DNA of 64,000 nucleotides. It comes from Maribacter forsetii DSM 18668. GTDB lineage: Bacteria > Bacteroidota > Bacteroidia > Flavobacteriales > Flavobacteriaceae. The notes beneath the pieces were generated by a model that did not search any database, was not told the origin of the DNA, and saw only the letters and a list, made by a program, of their open reading frames with translations. The translations under genes were made by a program, and so were the position numbers. Location of the stretch: the NCBI RefSeq assembly GCF_000744105.1, contig NZ_JQLH01000001.1:434001-498000 (forward strand), given 5' to 3'. Of the stretch, positions 18,729 through 26,958 are shown piece by piece. Each line of letters opens with the position of its first letter. Position 1 is the stretch's first letter.

Positions 18729-19334
18729 TTATTCTTGATTTGAATTGATGATGTTGTTTAAAATTGCTTTTCCTTTTGGGGTGACTATTCCTCTAAGGTG
18801 ATATTCTAAAAATGAATCCATTAGTTTAGAAATTGGAAAACGATCTAGGGGAAATACATTCTGATCTTTTATACTGTTCATACCGGTAAAATATATTCTG
18901 GCAACAAATTCAGGATCTATATTGTCCCTAAATAACCCTTGCTCCAAACCTCGTTCTACATTTAATAATACGCAGCTATGCATTTTATCAAACTGCATGA
19001 GCTTAAGATTTTTATGAATTTTTGGATAGTATTTCATTAGTTGATACTGGGGTGAACTTTTTTCATCATTTAAATGAGACATTACATACCTTTTTATCTC
19101 ATATAATTCTTCTATAGCGTTTTTCTCCATCGCTATAATTAAGTCTATACCATCACTTAAGTGGCAAAACTTGTTCATCACACAATCTTCGACCAATGAA
19201 GTTTTATTGCTGTATTCGCTGTAAATGGTTTTTTTAGACATGCCTATTTCATTGGCAATATCGTCCATTGTAATACTTTTAAAACCACGTTCCAAGAAAA
19301 GCTGTGATGCCGTATCCCGTATTTTTTCCTTCAT
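18729..19334 (-). CDS. TetR/AcrR-family repressor of the efflux operon
   Basis: 201 residues from the ATG at 19334. The N-terminal HTH reads MKEKIRDTASQLFLERGFKS...DDIANEIGMSKKTIYSEYSNK; the C-terminal ligand-binding region is variable. An upstream extension to 19409 is open, but it would run through the operator and promoter and lacks conservation, so it was rejected. It is the first gene of the RND efflux operon and most likely represses itself and the pump until a drug binds. Confidence 0.92.
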   Translation of the reverse strand: MKEKIRDTASQLFLERGFKSITMDDIANEIGMSKKTIYSEYSNKTSLVEDCVMNKFCHLSDGIDLIIAMEKNAIEELYEIKRYVMSHLNDEKSSPQYQLMKYYPKIHKNLKLMQFDKMHSCVLLNVERGLEQGLFRDNIDPEFVARIYFTGMNSIKDQNVFPLDRFPISKLMDSFLEYHLRGIVTPKGKAILNNIINSNQE

Positions 19335-19342
19335 AACGGTTG

Positions 19343-19350
19343 CAAATATA
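19343..19350 (-). promoter_or_regulatory. -7 box of the tetR-efflux operon
   Basis: TATATTTG on the minus strand is an exact TAnnTTTG match, nine bases from the tetR ATG. The palindromic operator lies across the spacer and -33 area. Confidence 0.6.
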
Positions 19351-19355
19351 CTGCA

Positions 19356-19383
19356 GGAAACTTTAAAAACTATAAAAGTTTCC
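19356..19383. promoter_or_regulatory. Candidate TetR operator
   Basis: Inverted repeat GGAAACTTT-N10-AAAGTTTCC with exact 9-base arms, a half-site-like AAAGTTT further out, placed just upstream of the -7 box of tetR. Position and symmetry suit autorepression by the TetR protein encoded next to it. Confidence 0.65.
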
Positions 19384-19419
19384 AAAGTTTTACAATTTAT
19401 TAATGTCATTTTTAAAAGT

Positions 19420-19833
19420 TCACCCGTTGTTTATGGATTCATTTCTAGCAACATAGTCTTTGTAAGCTTGTTCTCCTTCATTTTTCCAGAATTCATCATA
19501 ATGTTTCCATTTAGAAAAATCATTTCTTACAGGTTTACACGGGTCAAATTTTGTAAACTTTTTGCGCTTGTTCTTTTTCTTGTTACCTGACCCATCTCCA
19601 CCTCCAAAGCCAAAGATTATTTTGGAGAAAAGAAGTATTCCCAATGCTTTCCAATAATCTATTTGAGGTAATCCAAAAATATCTGGCATAAGCCAATTCC
19701 ATAGGCGCATAACAATGTAGCCCACTAAAAAGGCTATAGCGAGGCCTAGTAAAACAAAAAAGAGAATTTTAAACGCCTTGTACACGTAATGTTGCACTGA
19801 TTTTTCCATGTTTTTTTCCAAATTAGATTTCAT
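19420..19833 (-). CDS. Small membrane protein following the ECF sigma factor
   Basis: 137 residues: a first helix (about 20-45, FKILFFVLLGLAIAFLVGYIVMRL), a second hydrophobic segment (about 62-76), a very basic stretch (GNKKKNKRKKFTKFD) and an acidic/aromatic tail. It starts 11 bases after the sigma-factor stop. Genes in this place often encode anti-sigma factors or targets, but no zinc-binding anti-sigma motif or known domain is visible. Function unknown; the conserved pairing with the sigma factor is inference. Confidence 0.65.
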   Translation of the reverse strand: MKSNLEKNMEKSVQHYVYKAFKILFFVLLGLAIAFLVGYIVMRLWNWLMPDIFGLPQIDYWKALGILLFSKIIFGFGGGDGSGNKKKNKRKKFTKFDPCKPVRNDFSKWKHYDEFWKNEGEQAYKDYVARNESINNG

Positions 19834-19844
19834 AATGCTATTTT

Positions 19845-20369
19845 TTAATTTTCTATATTTTTAAGTAATATTGATAATGCCCTATGTCTTCTAGACATAA
19901 GTGTACCTTGTGGTATACCGGTTTCAGAGGCAATTTCTCTGTAACTGTAATTTTCAAAATCTACCGCGATGATAATGTCCCTATAAACAGGTTTTAGCTC
20001 ACTAATTGCAATCTTTAGCTTTTCTCGAACGTGATGGGGATATTCGTTGGAAGTTTCATCGTAGAATAGGTTGGTGAAATCCGTCCAAAGTAGTTCTAGT
20101 TGATCTTGGTCATCTAAGCGAGATTTTTTAGTGCGAAGTATATCAGTAATCCTATTTTTGACTGCATTATATACATAACCGCCAACGTTATGTATAGGTA
20201 AAGCGTCAATAGGTCTAGAGAAAATACGTAATGCAACATCTTGTATAATGTCTTCTGCATCACTTTCTGATGTTTGTTTGATTTTAGATTGAATATAGTG
20301 TTTGATCGAACTATATTCTTCTTCAAAAAAACTATTCAGGTTCTTGTTATCTTTTTTGTTGGATGACAT
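19845..20369 (-). CDS. ECF-type RNA polymerase sigma factor
   Basis: 174 residues with sigma region 2 (SDAEDIIQDVALRIF...NVGGYVYNAVKNRITDILR) and region 4 (LKIAISELKPVYRDIIIAVDFENYSYREIASETGIPQGTLMSRRHRAL), the layout of extracytoplasmic-function sigma factors. It recruits RNA polymerase to a special promoter set. The adjacent small membrane protein is the likely partner. A short palindrome 20 bases upstream may be an autoregulatory site. Confidence 0.93.
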   Translation of the reverse strand: MSSNKKDNKNLNSFFEEEYSSIKHYIQSKIKQTSESDAEDIIQDVALRIFSRPIDALPIHNVGGYVYNAVKNRITDILRTKKSRLDDQDQLELLWTDFTNLFYDETSNEYPHHVREKLKIAISELKPVYRDIIIAVDFENYSYREIASETGIPQGTLMSRRHRALSILLKNIEN

Positions 20370-20388
20370 CCAAGAGTATTTTCAATTG

Positions 20389-20406
20389 GTCTTCATATAT
20401 AAAGAC
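20389..20406. promoter_or_regulatory. Palindrome upstream of the ECF sigma gene
   Basis: GTCTTcatatataAAGAC, 5-base arms around an AT core, about 20 bases before the sigma-factor ATG. It may be an operator or part of the ECF-dependent promoter; evidence is only symmetry and position. Confidence 0.3.
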
Positions 20407-20492
20407 GAAGAAGTTGAAACCTATTGCATTTTTAGGAAAGTTTTTTTAAAACTAAGTACTTTTTGGATATTAAAAGGATAGAAATCAGTGGT

Positions 20493-22184
20493 TTATTTAT
20501 TTTTTCGAATCAGCAAGAAGATACTAATGATGATAAATAGAGCACCTACGGCATACCAAACGTAGGATAATCCATTTTTAGGTTGTATAATTTCAACGAT
20601 TTCCAATTGCTGATTTGCGTCAATACTGGTTAATACCTGAGTATTTCCACCCGTCCAATTCACAATGACAGAATCTACCTTTTTATTGGCTCCTAAGCCA
20701 AAGTGTGCAATGACAGAATTTTGTGATAAATGGCTGGATCCACCACCATCTATTTCTCTAATCGTTCTTTTACCATTAGTAACTATGGTAACGCGAGAGC
20801 CAATACCATTAGCTTCTGAAGCAACACCATTCAATGCTACTTTTAACCAATTGCCGTTGGCAATGTCATTTCTAAATAGACGGGTAGTTGATGCTATTGG
20901 GTAATTTAAAATTGGTTGTTGGTTTACGACCAACAAGTCCATATCGCCATCATTATCCATGTCAAAAATGACAGAACCTCTACCAATACCGTAATCGTTA
21001 ATAGCTAGTTCCCTGCCTTTTTCAGTGTACGTGTTGTCATTGTTCTCAAAAAAGAAATTACCCATAGGCGTGCAATTGGGGTTTAAATCTCCATTGGCAA
21101 CAAACAAATCTAAATCTTCATCATGGTCAAAATCAGCAAAATTTGCCCCCCAACTAATTGCTAAGTTGTAAGTACCTAACTCTTTGGCTTTGTCTACAAA
21201 TGGGTTACCAGTACCTTGGTTTTCCATTAGCATATTGAACTTGATGTTGGTAATATAATAATCCATCCACCCATCACCGTTATAGTCACCCACCGCAGCG
21301 CCCATGGCGTTGATTTTTAAATCCATTTCGGTTTGTTCGCTGACGTCTTCAAAATGGTCATCAGGATATTCATTTTGGTATAGAAAATTTGGTACTGCTT
21401 TATAGCCAAAATCTTGATTTACCAATAAATCTTGGTCTTGGTCATTATCATAATCAGTGAATACACCACCAAAACCAAAACCTTTATGACCTAAACCATA
21501 TTCATCATATACATTTTCAAAACTTTTACCACCTTCGTTTTTTAGTAAATAACTTCTTGCGGTTTGGTTGGCACTTACTATCGTAGCATCTTTTATAATA
21601 CCTAGTTTACCTGTAAATTCTTGAAAATAATTACCAACAAACAAATCAGGGTAGCCATCTGCATCAATATCGCCAAAGCTTGGACCTGTGCTGAAGGAAT
21701 TTAAATCTTCTAATCCGTATTCATTGGTAACATCTTTAAATGTGGAGTCTCCATTATTTAAGAACAATAGATTTTTTGCTCTTGGTATAACACTTTTACC
21801 ATCGGTGGTAGTAATGGTGGTGATGAACAGGTCCCTGTATCCATCTTTATTGATATCTGCACTAACCACACCTTGGGTAACATAGTCATTGGTGACTTCC
21901 AGACCAGAACCTTTAAAAACATCCTTAAATGTTCCGTTTCCATTGTTAAGGTATAATCGGTCAGATTTTATACCACTTGTTATATAAAGGTCTTCAAATC
22001 CGTCATTATTAAAATCAAATACGGTAACTCCGCCACCAAAAGTACCTTCGTAGACTTCATATTGGTGTTCTAAGCCGGCATCTTCGGTAACATCAACAAA
22101 TGTTTGTTGAGCATTGCTAAACCATCCGCAGAAAAAAAGCAGTTGGCTTATGATTTTTATAAATGATGCTATATTATTATTCAT
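20493..22184 (-). CDS. Exported FG-GAP/VCBS repeat protein with ASPIC/UnbV domain (CRTAC1-like)
   Basis: 563 residues. Signal peptide, then multiple FG-GAP/VCBS beta-propeller blades with calcium-binding DxNxDGxxD-type loops (DFNNDGFEDLY, DINKDGYRDLF, DIDADGYPDLF, DYNGDGWMDYY, DMDNDGDMDLL), then an ASPIC/UnbV domain (GIGSRVTIVTNGKRTIREI...HFGLG) and a C-terminal membrane helix with KNK tail. It is probably anchored in the envelope with the propeller outside the cytoplasm. It is the last gene of the susCD operon and overlaps the haloperoxidase-like gene by eight bases. The precise role is unknown. Confidence 0.88.
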   Translation of the reverse strand: MNNNIASFIKIISQLLFFCGWFSNAQQTFVDVTEDAGLEHQYEVYEGTFGGGVTVFDFNNDGFEDLYITSGIKSDRLYLNNGNGTFKDVFKGSGLEVTNDYVTQGVVSADINKDGYRDLFITTITTTDGKSVIPRAKNLLFLNNGDSTFKDVTNEYGLEDLNSFSTGPSFGDIDADGYPDLFVGNYFQEFTGKLGIIKDATIVSANQTARSYLLKNEGGKSFENVYDEYGLGHKGFGFGGVFTDYDNDQDQDLLVNQDFGYKAVPNFLYQNEYPDDHFEDVSEQTEMDLKINAMGAAVGDYNGDGWMDYYITNIKFNMLMENQGTGNPFVDKAKELGTYNLAISWGANFADFDHDEDLDLFVANGDLNPNCTPMGNFFFENNDNTYTEKGRELAINDYGIGRGSVIFDMDNDGDMDLLVVNQQPILNYPIASTTRLFRNDIANGNWLKVALNGVASEANGIGSRVTIVTNGKRTIREIDGGGSSHLSQNSVIAHFGLGANKKVDSVIVNWTGGNTQVLTSIDANQQLEIVEIIQPKNGLSYVWYAVGALFIIISIFLLIRKNK

Positions 22185-23535
22185 TTGTATTCTTCCATTC
22201 TAGAGCGTAAACATTTTTGGCTATTTCTACCCCTTTTTCCAATCCTACTTCATTATCTAATTGCGTGTGAATTCCGCCATAAAACCTAGAATCTGCCGTT
22301 TCTTGTGCAGCATCCCAAAAAGTGTCGAATGACCTTACTACAAAGTCTGTTTCCTTTAATTCATCGCGTTCCCTGCCTTCGTGGGCTCTGTCAGTAAACG
22401 TAAATTCTTTTCCAAAGTTATGTTCTAAGACCGTTGCAGCAGCAGCTGCTTGTATAGCGTGCCCAGATGGAAAAGAGGGAAATGGAGGATCAGGCCAAAA
22501 AGATTCCCATTCCTCATCTATATATTTAGGTACAAACGTATTTGGACGCTCGGTAAAGAATTGATATTTCCATTTCCAGCAGTTAACAAAGGCATCTGAA
22601 ACGGCCATACCTACTTGCGCATAGACCTGTGCAGTTTCAATAAGGGAGATGTCATGGCCTTCTACAGCTAGGGTAGCAAAATAGTAGGAGTGACCTGGTG
22701 GTGTAAAACTTACATCTGGGTCATCTCCCCACCAAATAGCAGCTTCCTTTTCTAATTGGGTCAATTCTAAATCTTTGAGATAAACGTCTTCAAATTGTTT
22801 GTAATATGGAGAACCGGGAGTGGTATCATACGGTATCATTTTCGGGTCTTCTAACTCTTTATTTGTAGAAGCAAAAGTTCTGTTTTCACCCCAATGAGGG
22901 TGCAAAGGGTGGTGACTGAAAGATTGTGCGAACAAGGGAGGTTTCCATGCACCCGGTCTATCTGGGTGTACCATTTCTTTGTCAAAATTATTCAAATAAC
23001 CTCTATGCCCACCATCTGTTTTAGACCACTCGAAAATAGCATGTGCAACAGATTTGCCAAATTCTACGGAACGAGATACGGTTTCTTCATCTAAACCATC
23101 TTGAAATTGAATGAAAATCACTTGTTCAAGGGAATCAATTTTTTGAATATTTTCTTCGGATGTTTGAACGTAGATATTCTTTAGAATTTCTGACTGCCCA
23201 GCATTTAATGCCAGTACCCAATTATACTTTTTTGTACCGTCAACGGTAGGAAGATTTTCTAATTCTGGTAACTGACCGTTCATGGTTTTGTATTCTGTGA
23301 AGCCTGGTACTACAGATTCATACATGGTAAGACCGGTATACCCAAAAGCCCTAGATGCGAAAGTGGGGGAGTTTGACGGTGTGTATCTAGTAATGAACAA
23401 GGTCATATTAGCCCATTCTAGTGCTACGTCTTTATCGCTCATCTTTGGTTGTTCTTTTTGAGAACATGCGTTAAATAGCAAGTAGAAAAGCGATAAAATG
23501 ATTGTGAAATATATTGGTTTTTTAATAATGGTCAT
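22177..23535 (-). CDS. Vanadium-dependent haloperoxidase-like lipoprotein (PAP2 superfamily)
   Basis: 452 residues with lipobox FNAC|S. The vanadate/phosphate site of the haloperoxidase-PAP2 superfamily is complete: K323-x6-R330-P331 (KYQFFTERP), P356-S-G-H359 (FPSGHA) and S416-R417-x5-H423. Length and spacing fit the bacterial vanadium-haloperoxidase-like group, which either oxidises halides with peroxide or acts as a phosphatase; sequence alone does not separate these. It sits between two FG-GAP/ASPIC proteins downstream of SusC/SusD, so it probably acts at the outer membrane or periplasm on the same imported compound (inference). Confidence 0.88.
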   Translation of the reverse strand: MTIIKKPIYFTIILSLFYLLFNACSQKEQPKMSDKDVALEWANMTLFITRYTPSNSPTFASRAFGYTGLTMYESVVPGFTEYKTMNGQLPELENLPTVDGTKKYNWVLALNAGQSEILKNIYVQTSEENIQKIDSLEQVIFIQFQDGLDEETVSRSVEFGKSVAHAIFEWSKTDGGHRGYLNNFDKEMVHPDRPGAWKPPLFAQSFSHHPLHPHWGENRTFASTNKELEDPKMIPYDTTPGSPYYKQFEDVYLKDLELTQLEKEAAIWWGDDPDVSFTPPGHSYYFATLAVEGHDISLIETAQVYAQVGMAVSDAFVNCWKWKYQFFTERPNTFVPKYIDEEWESFWPDPPFPSFPSGHAIQAAAAATVLEHNFGKEFTFTDRAHEGRERDELKETDFVVRSFDTFWDAAQETADSRFYGGIHTQLDNEVGLEKGVEIAKNVYALEWKNTNE

Positions 23536-23549
23536 GGTTTAATTAAAAG

Positions 23550-26500
23550 CTATTTTAAAAGTTTATAGGTTTCGGTTGTTGTACCGTAACTAGTAAGAAT
23601 AAGTTTGTCATTTATTAATAAGGCATGGGTGTTACTTCCTTTAATGGATAAGCCGGATTTGGTTTGCGGTAAATAATTGAAGTTTCCATCTCCGACTCCT
23701 AGTAATACCGTTCCATAATTGGCATCAAACTTTCCAATTCTTAATTTATAAAAGTCATTGTTGCCCAATAGTAATATATCTTCCTTTCCATCATTATTAA
23801 AGTCTGATGTTATAATCTCGGAAACCGGTGCATATTGAGCTTGTATCGGTAACGGAACATTTTTATACTTTTTACTTGTTGTACTCAACAGTATAGTGGT
23901 TTCTTGGCGGTTTGCGGTTAATTTTTCAGCCTTTTCTAAATCATCTTTACTGAATATGTCATTTATCGTTGCACTAGCATACTTTTCATAACTATTAAAC
24001 TGTTGCCGCTTACCTGAAAGTTGACCTAAAAGTTCATCTCTGGTGACGTACGGGTAGCTAACGCCATCCATATAAAAATTTAAAATTGGGTCTATAGAAC
24101 CGTTATGGTCAAAATCTGAATAGTACAATTCTGCAGGGGTGTCGTTACCTAATTTAAACTGAGTATTTGTACCTATGTTACCTGCTATAATATCCGGCTT
24201 ATTGTCATTATTCAGATCAGCTACCTGAAGACTGGTCCATAATCCTGATAATGGTTCATTTAAAAATTGATCTGTGGCATTGGTTAATTTTCCATTTTTA
24301 TTCAGGTAGATACTCATAGGCATCCATTCGCCAACCACAATAAGATCCTCTTGTTGATCACCGTCTATATCTACCCAAACTGCATCTGTAACCATCCCAG
24401 GATATTTTAAGGAGGTTTGCACCTTATCGGTATAATCCACGAAATTACCTTTACCATCATTCATAAGAATATAGCTTTGTGGAATTTCTGGAAAACGCCC
24501 TGGGTTAGTATATCCGCCTACAAAAACATCTAAAAACGTATCGTTATTTATATCAGAAAAAGTTATCGAACCTGTGCTCATCAGCATTTTTGGTAGAGCA
24601 GTATCATATTTTTTGAAATCTCCTTTTCCATTACCTAGATATAATCGGTCTTGTAACAAGGGGTCGTTAGCGGCAAGGTTATGATAGCCGCCACTAGCAA
24701 TATAAATATCCAAATTACCGTCATTGTTGGCATCAAGCAGTGCAATGTCAGTATCAAAATATTGTTGGTCCAGTTCGAAGTCTGTGTTTGATTTTTGATG
24801 GAATCCTTTAGATGCATTTTGAATAAAGACCGATGTAGCTTGACCAATTCCACCACCAATGATTATATCTTCTAGTCCGTCATTATTAATATCGCCCTTA
24901 GCTATTGGCGGACCGTCATGCGATAATTGTTTAAGTAAAAGGGATTGCCTTTTAAAGTCATTTACTTGAGATGATCGATGTAGAAAATCAATAACACTTT
25001 CATCTTTAGAGAACAGTACCTCTGGTTTGTCTTTCAACAGGGCTGTTTTTTTAGCATTGCTTTCCTCTAACACTATTAACTGATTGGAGGGTACATCTCT
25101 TAAAGTTTCAGTTTTACCAGAATTCCAAAGTACTACCAATGAATCTATGGTGTTGATGTCATCAAGTCCAAAATGTAAAATAGATGAAACCGTAGAGAGA
25201 TAACCTTGCGTTGGCATTTGCTCCACTACTTGCATTTTTCCATTACTAAAAACACTTACTTTTGATCCTATGCCTTGTGTGTTTTTGTTAGCTCCTTTTA
25301 GCTGAATATTGATTTGGTTGCTTGTATCTTTTCCAGTATCATTTCTGTAAATAAATGCTGGTTTATTGATATTGTTGACCACTAAGTCCAAATCACCATC
25401 ATTATCTAGATCAACATAAATGGATCCATTACTATTTGCTGGATGGTCAATACCTGCTTGGGTTGTATTATCAGTGAAATTTATGCCGTCTTTATTACTG
25501 TAGTAGAAGTTGGTAAGGTTTGAGGCGGGCATTTCTTTTATCAATTCCAAAACATCTTGGCGTTGCAACCTTCCTTTAGACTGTACGTAACTATCCATAT
25601 AGTTTATGAAGTCTAAATTGGTGTAATCCCTGAAATATCCGTTAGAAATAAATAGATCTTTAAATCCGTCATTATCAAAATCCGCAAATAGGGGAGCCCA
25701 GCTCCAATCTGTATTTGATATACCTGATAATTGACCAATTTCACTGAAAGTATTATCACCATTATTTAATTGTAGCATGTTGCGCATGTACTGATGGTGA
25801 AAACCGCTTCTTATATTTAAATCGAACTTTTCATAATTATCAGGAGATAATAATAGTTTTTGGCGTTTGTTATCTTTTGGTAACATGTCTAAGGTGAAGA
25901 TATCTTGTAGCCCATCATTATTAATATCGGCTACATTGTTGCCCATAGAGAAGTGGCTTGTATGCCCCATTTGGCTGCCAAGTTGGTCTGTGAATGTGCC
26001 ATTTTTATTATTGATATATAAATAATCTGGGACCGTATAGTCATTAGAAATATAGAAATCTTGCCACCCATCATTATTAATATCACTAATGCCAATACCT
26101 AAACCATAGGTGAGTGCAGAACCACTGATACCTGCTTTTTCAGTTACATCAATAAAGGTGTTATTCTTTTGCTCAAAGAGACGAGTACCTTGCAAAGGGT
26201 CGTCTTTTTTTAAAAATTCTTTTGTGCTTACTTCATTTAAAACAGGTAATGATTTTGGATTATGATTTAGTAGAAGCATGTCTAAATCGCCATCTTTATC
26301 ATAATCAAAAAAATACCCTTGGTTACTAAATGCGGCACTTGCTAAGCCATATTCTTCGGCTTGTTCTTTAAAAATAGGAATGTTGTTGGTGTCATTACCC
26401 TGATTTATAAATAGTTGATTTTTACGTTTTACATCTGGTAATGCTCCTGAATAGCATAGATATAAATCTAGTTTGCCATCGCCGTTTACATCTGCGGAAG

Positions 26501-26891
26501 TAATACCAGTTTTCCATGGTCCTGGTCTACCGGCGACTTTAGAAATTGCTGTTATATCTTTAAAAGTAAAATCACCTTCATTTAAATAGAATTTATTTTC
26601 ACCCATATTAGAAGTGAAGTATAAATCTTGTAATCCGTCATTATTGAAATCTCCTGTTGCTACTCCGCCACCATTATATAAGTATTCGTAAACCAATACG
26701 TTGGCATTTAATCCCTCTTTTAAAGTATTTTGAAAAGCTATGTTTGTTTTATTTTCAGATAAAAGAGTAAAAAGAGAAGGCTCCTCAATCGTGTTAATTG
26801 TAGTAGGTGCTTTGTCCTTTTTTGGTTTCTCAGTACAGCTTTGTTGTAGTAGGAATACAATGAGAATAAAGAAGATTGGATTTTTTGTCAT
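23550..26891 (-). CDS. Large FG-GAP/VCBS lipoprotein with ASPIC/UnbV domain
   Basis: 1113 residues with lipobox QQSC|T. Two sets of FG-GAP/VCBS propeller blades (for example DFNNDGLQDLYF, DVNGDGKLDLYL, DINNDGWQDFYI, DLDNDGDLDLVV, DINNDGLEDIII) flank a central ASPIC/UnbV domain near residues 540-610 (GIGSKVSVFSNGKMQVVE...HFGLDD). The many DxDxDG loops should bind calcium. The protein is likely surface- or periplasm-exposed. It follows susD with a strong hairpin in between and precedes the haloperoxidase-like gene by 14 bases. Related proteins commonly accompany SusC/SusD systems; the ligand is unknown. Confidence 0.88.
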   Translation of the reverse strand: MTKNPIFFILIVFLLQQSCTEKPKKDKAPTTINTIEEPSLFTLLSENKTNIAFQNTLKEGLNANVLVYEYLYNGGGVATGDFNNDGLQDLYFTSNMGENKFYLNEGDFTFKDITAISKVAGRPGPWKTGITSADVNGDGKLDLYLCYSGALPDVKRKNQLFINQGNDTNNIPIFKEQAEEYGLASAAFSNQGYFFDYDKDGDLDMLLLNHNPKSLPVLNEVSTKEFLKKDDPLQGTRLFEQKNNTFIDVTEKAGISGSALTYGLGIGISDINNDGWQDFYISNDYTVPDYLYINNKNGTFTDQLGSQMGHTSHFSMGNNVADINNDGLQDIFTLDMLPKDNKRQKLLLSPDNYEKFDLNIRSGFHHQYMRNMLQLNNGDNTFSEIGQLSGISNTDWSWAPLFADFDNDGFKDLFISNGYFRDYTNLDFINYMDSYVQSKGRLQRQDVLELIKEMPASNLTNFYYSNKDGINFTDNTTQAGIDHPANSNGSIYVDLDNDGDLDLVVNNINKPAFIYRNDTGKDTSNQINIQLKGANKNTQGIGSKVSVFSNGKMQVVEQMPTQGYLSTVSSILHFGLDDINTIDSLVVLWNSGKTETLRDVPSNQLIVLEESNAKKTALLKDKPEVLFSKDESVIDFLHRSSQVNDFKRQSLLLKQLSHDGPPIAKGDINNDGLEDIIIGGGIGQATSVFIQNASKGFHQKSNTDFELDQQYFDTDIALLDANNDGNLDIYIASGGYHNLAANDPLLQDRLYLGNGKGDFKKYDTALPKMLMSTGSITFSDINNDTFLDVFVGGYTNPGRFPEIPQSYILMNDGKGNFVDYTDKVQTSLKYPGMVTDAVWVDIDGDQQEDLIVVGEWMPMSIYLNKNGKLTNATDQFLNEPLSGLWTSLQVADLNNDNKPDIIAGNIGTNTQFKLGNDTPAELYYSDFDHNGSIDPILNFYMDGVSYPYVTRDELLGQLSGKRQQFNSYEKYASATINDIFSKDDLEKAEKLTANRQETTILLSTTSKKYKNVPLPIQAQYAPVSEIITSDFNNDGKEDILLLGNNDFYKLRIGKFDANYGTVLLGVGDGNFNYLPQTKSGLSIKGSNTHALLINDKLILTSYGTTTETYKLLK

Positions 26892-26904
26892 TTGTTTAAA
26901 AGTA

Positions 26905-26935
26905 AAAGATCTATTCCAAAAAGGAATAGATCTTT
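26905..26935 (-). promoter_or_regulatory. Strong intra-operon hairpin after susD
   Basis: A perfect 13-bp stem (AAAGATCTATTCC/GGAATAGATCTTT) with a 5-base loop between susD and the FG-GAP gene. On the minus strand it is followed only by TTTTACTTTT, so it may be a partial terminator or a 3' stabiliser of the susCD message. Confidence 0.6.
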
Positions 26936-26958
26936 AATTTAACTCAATTTAAACTAAA

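Noticed and set aside
19335..19409. N-terminal extension of the TetR regulator
   Set aside because: It covers the palindromic operator and the -7 box; the ATG at 19334 is followed directly by the usual TetR start.
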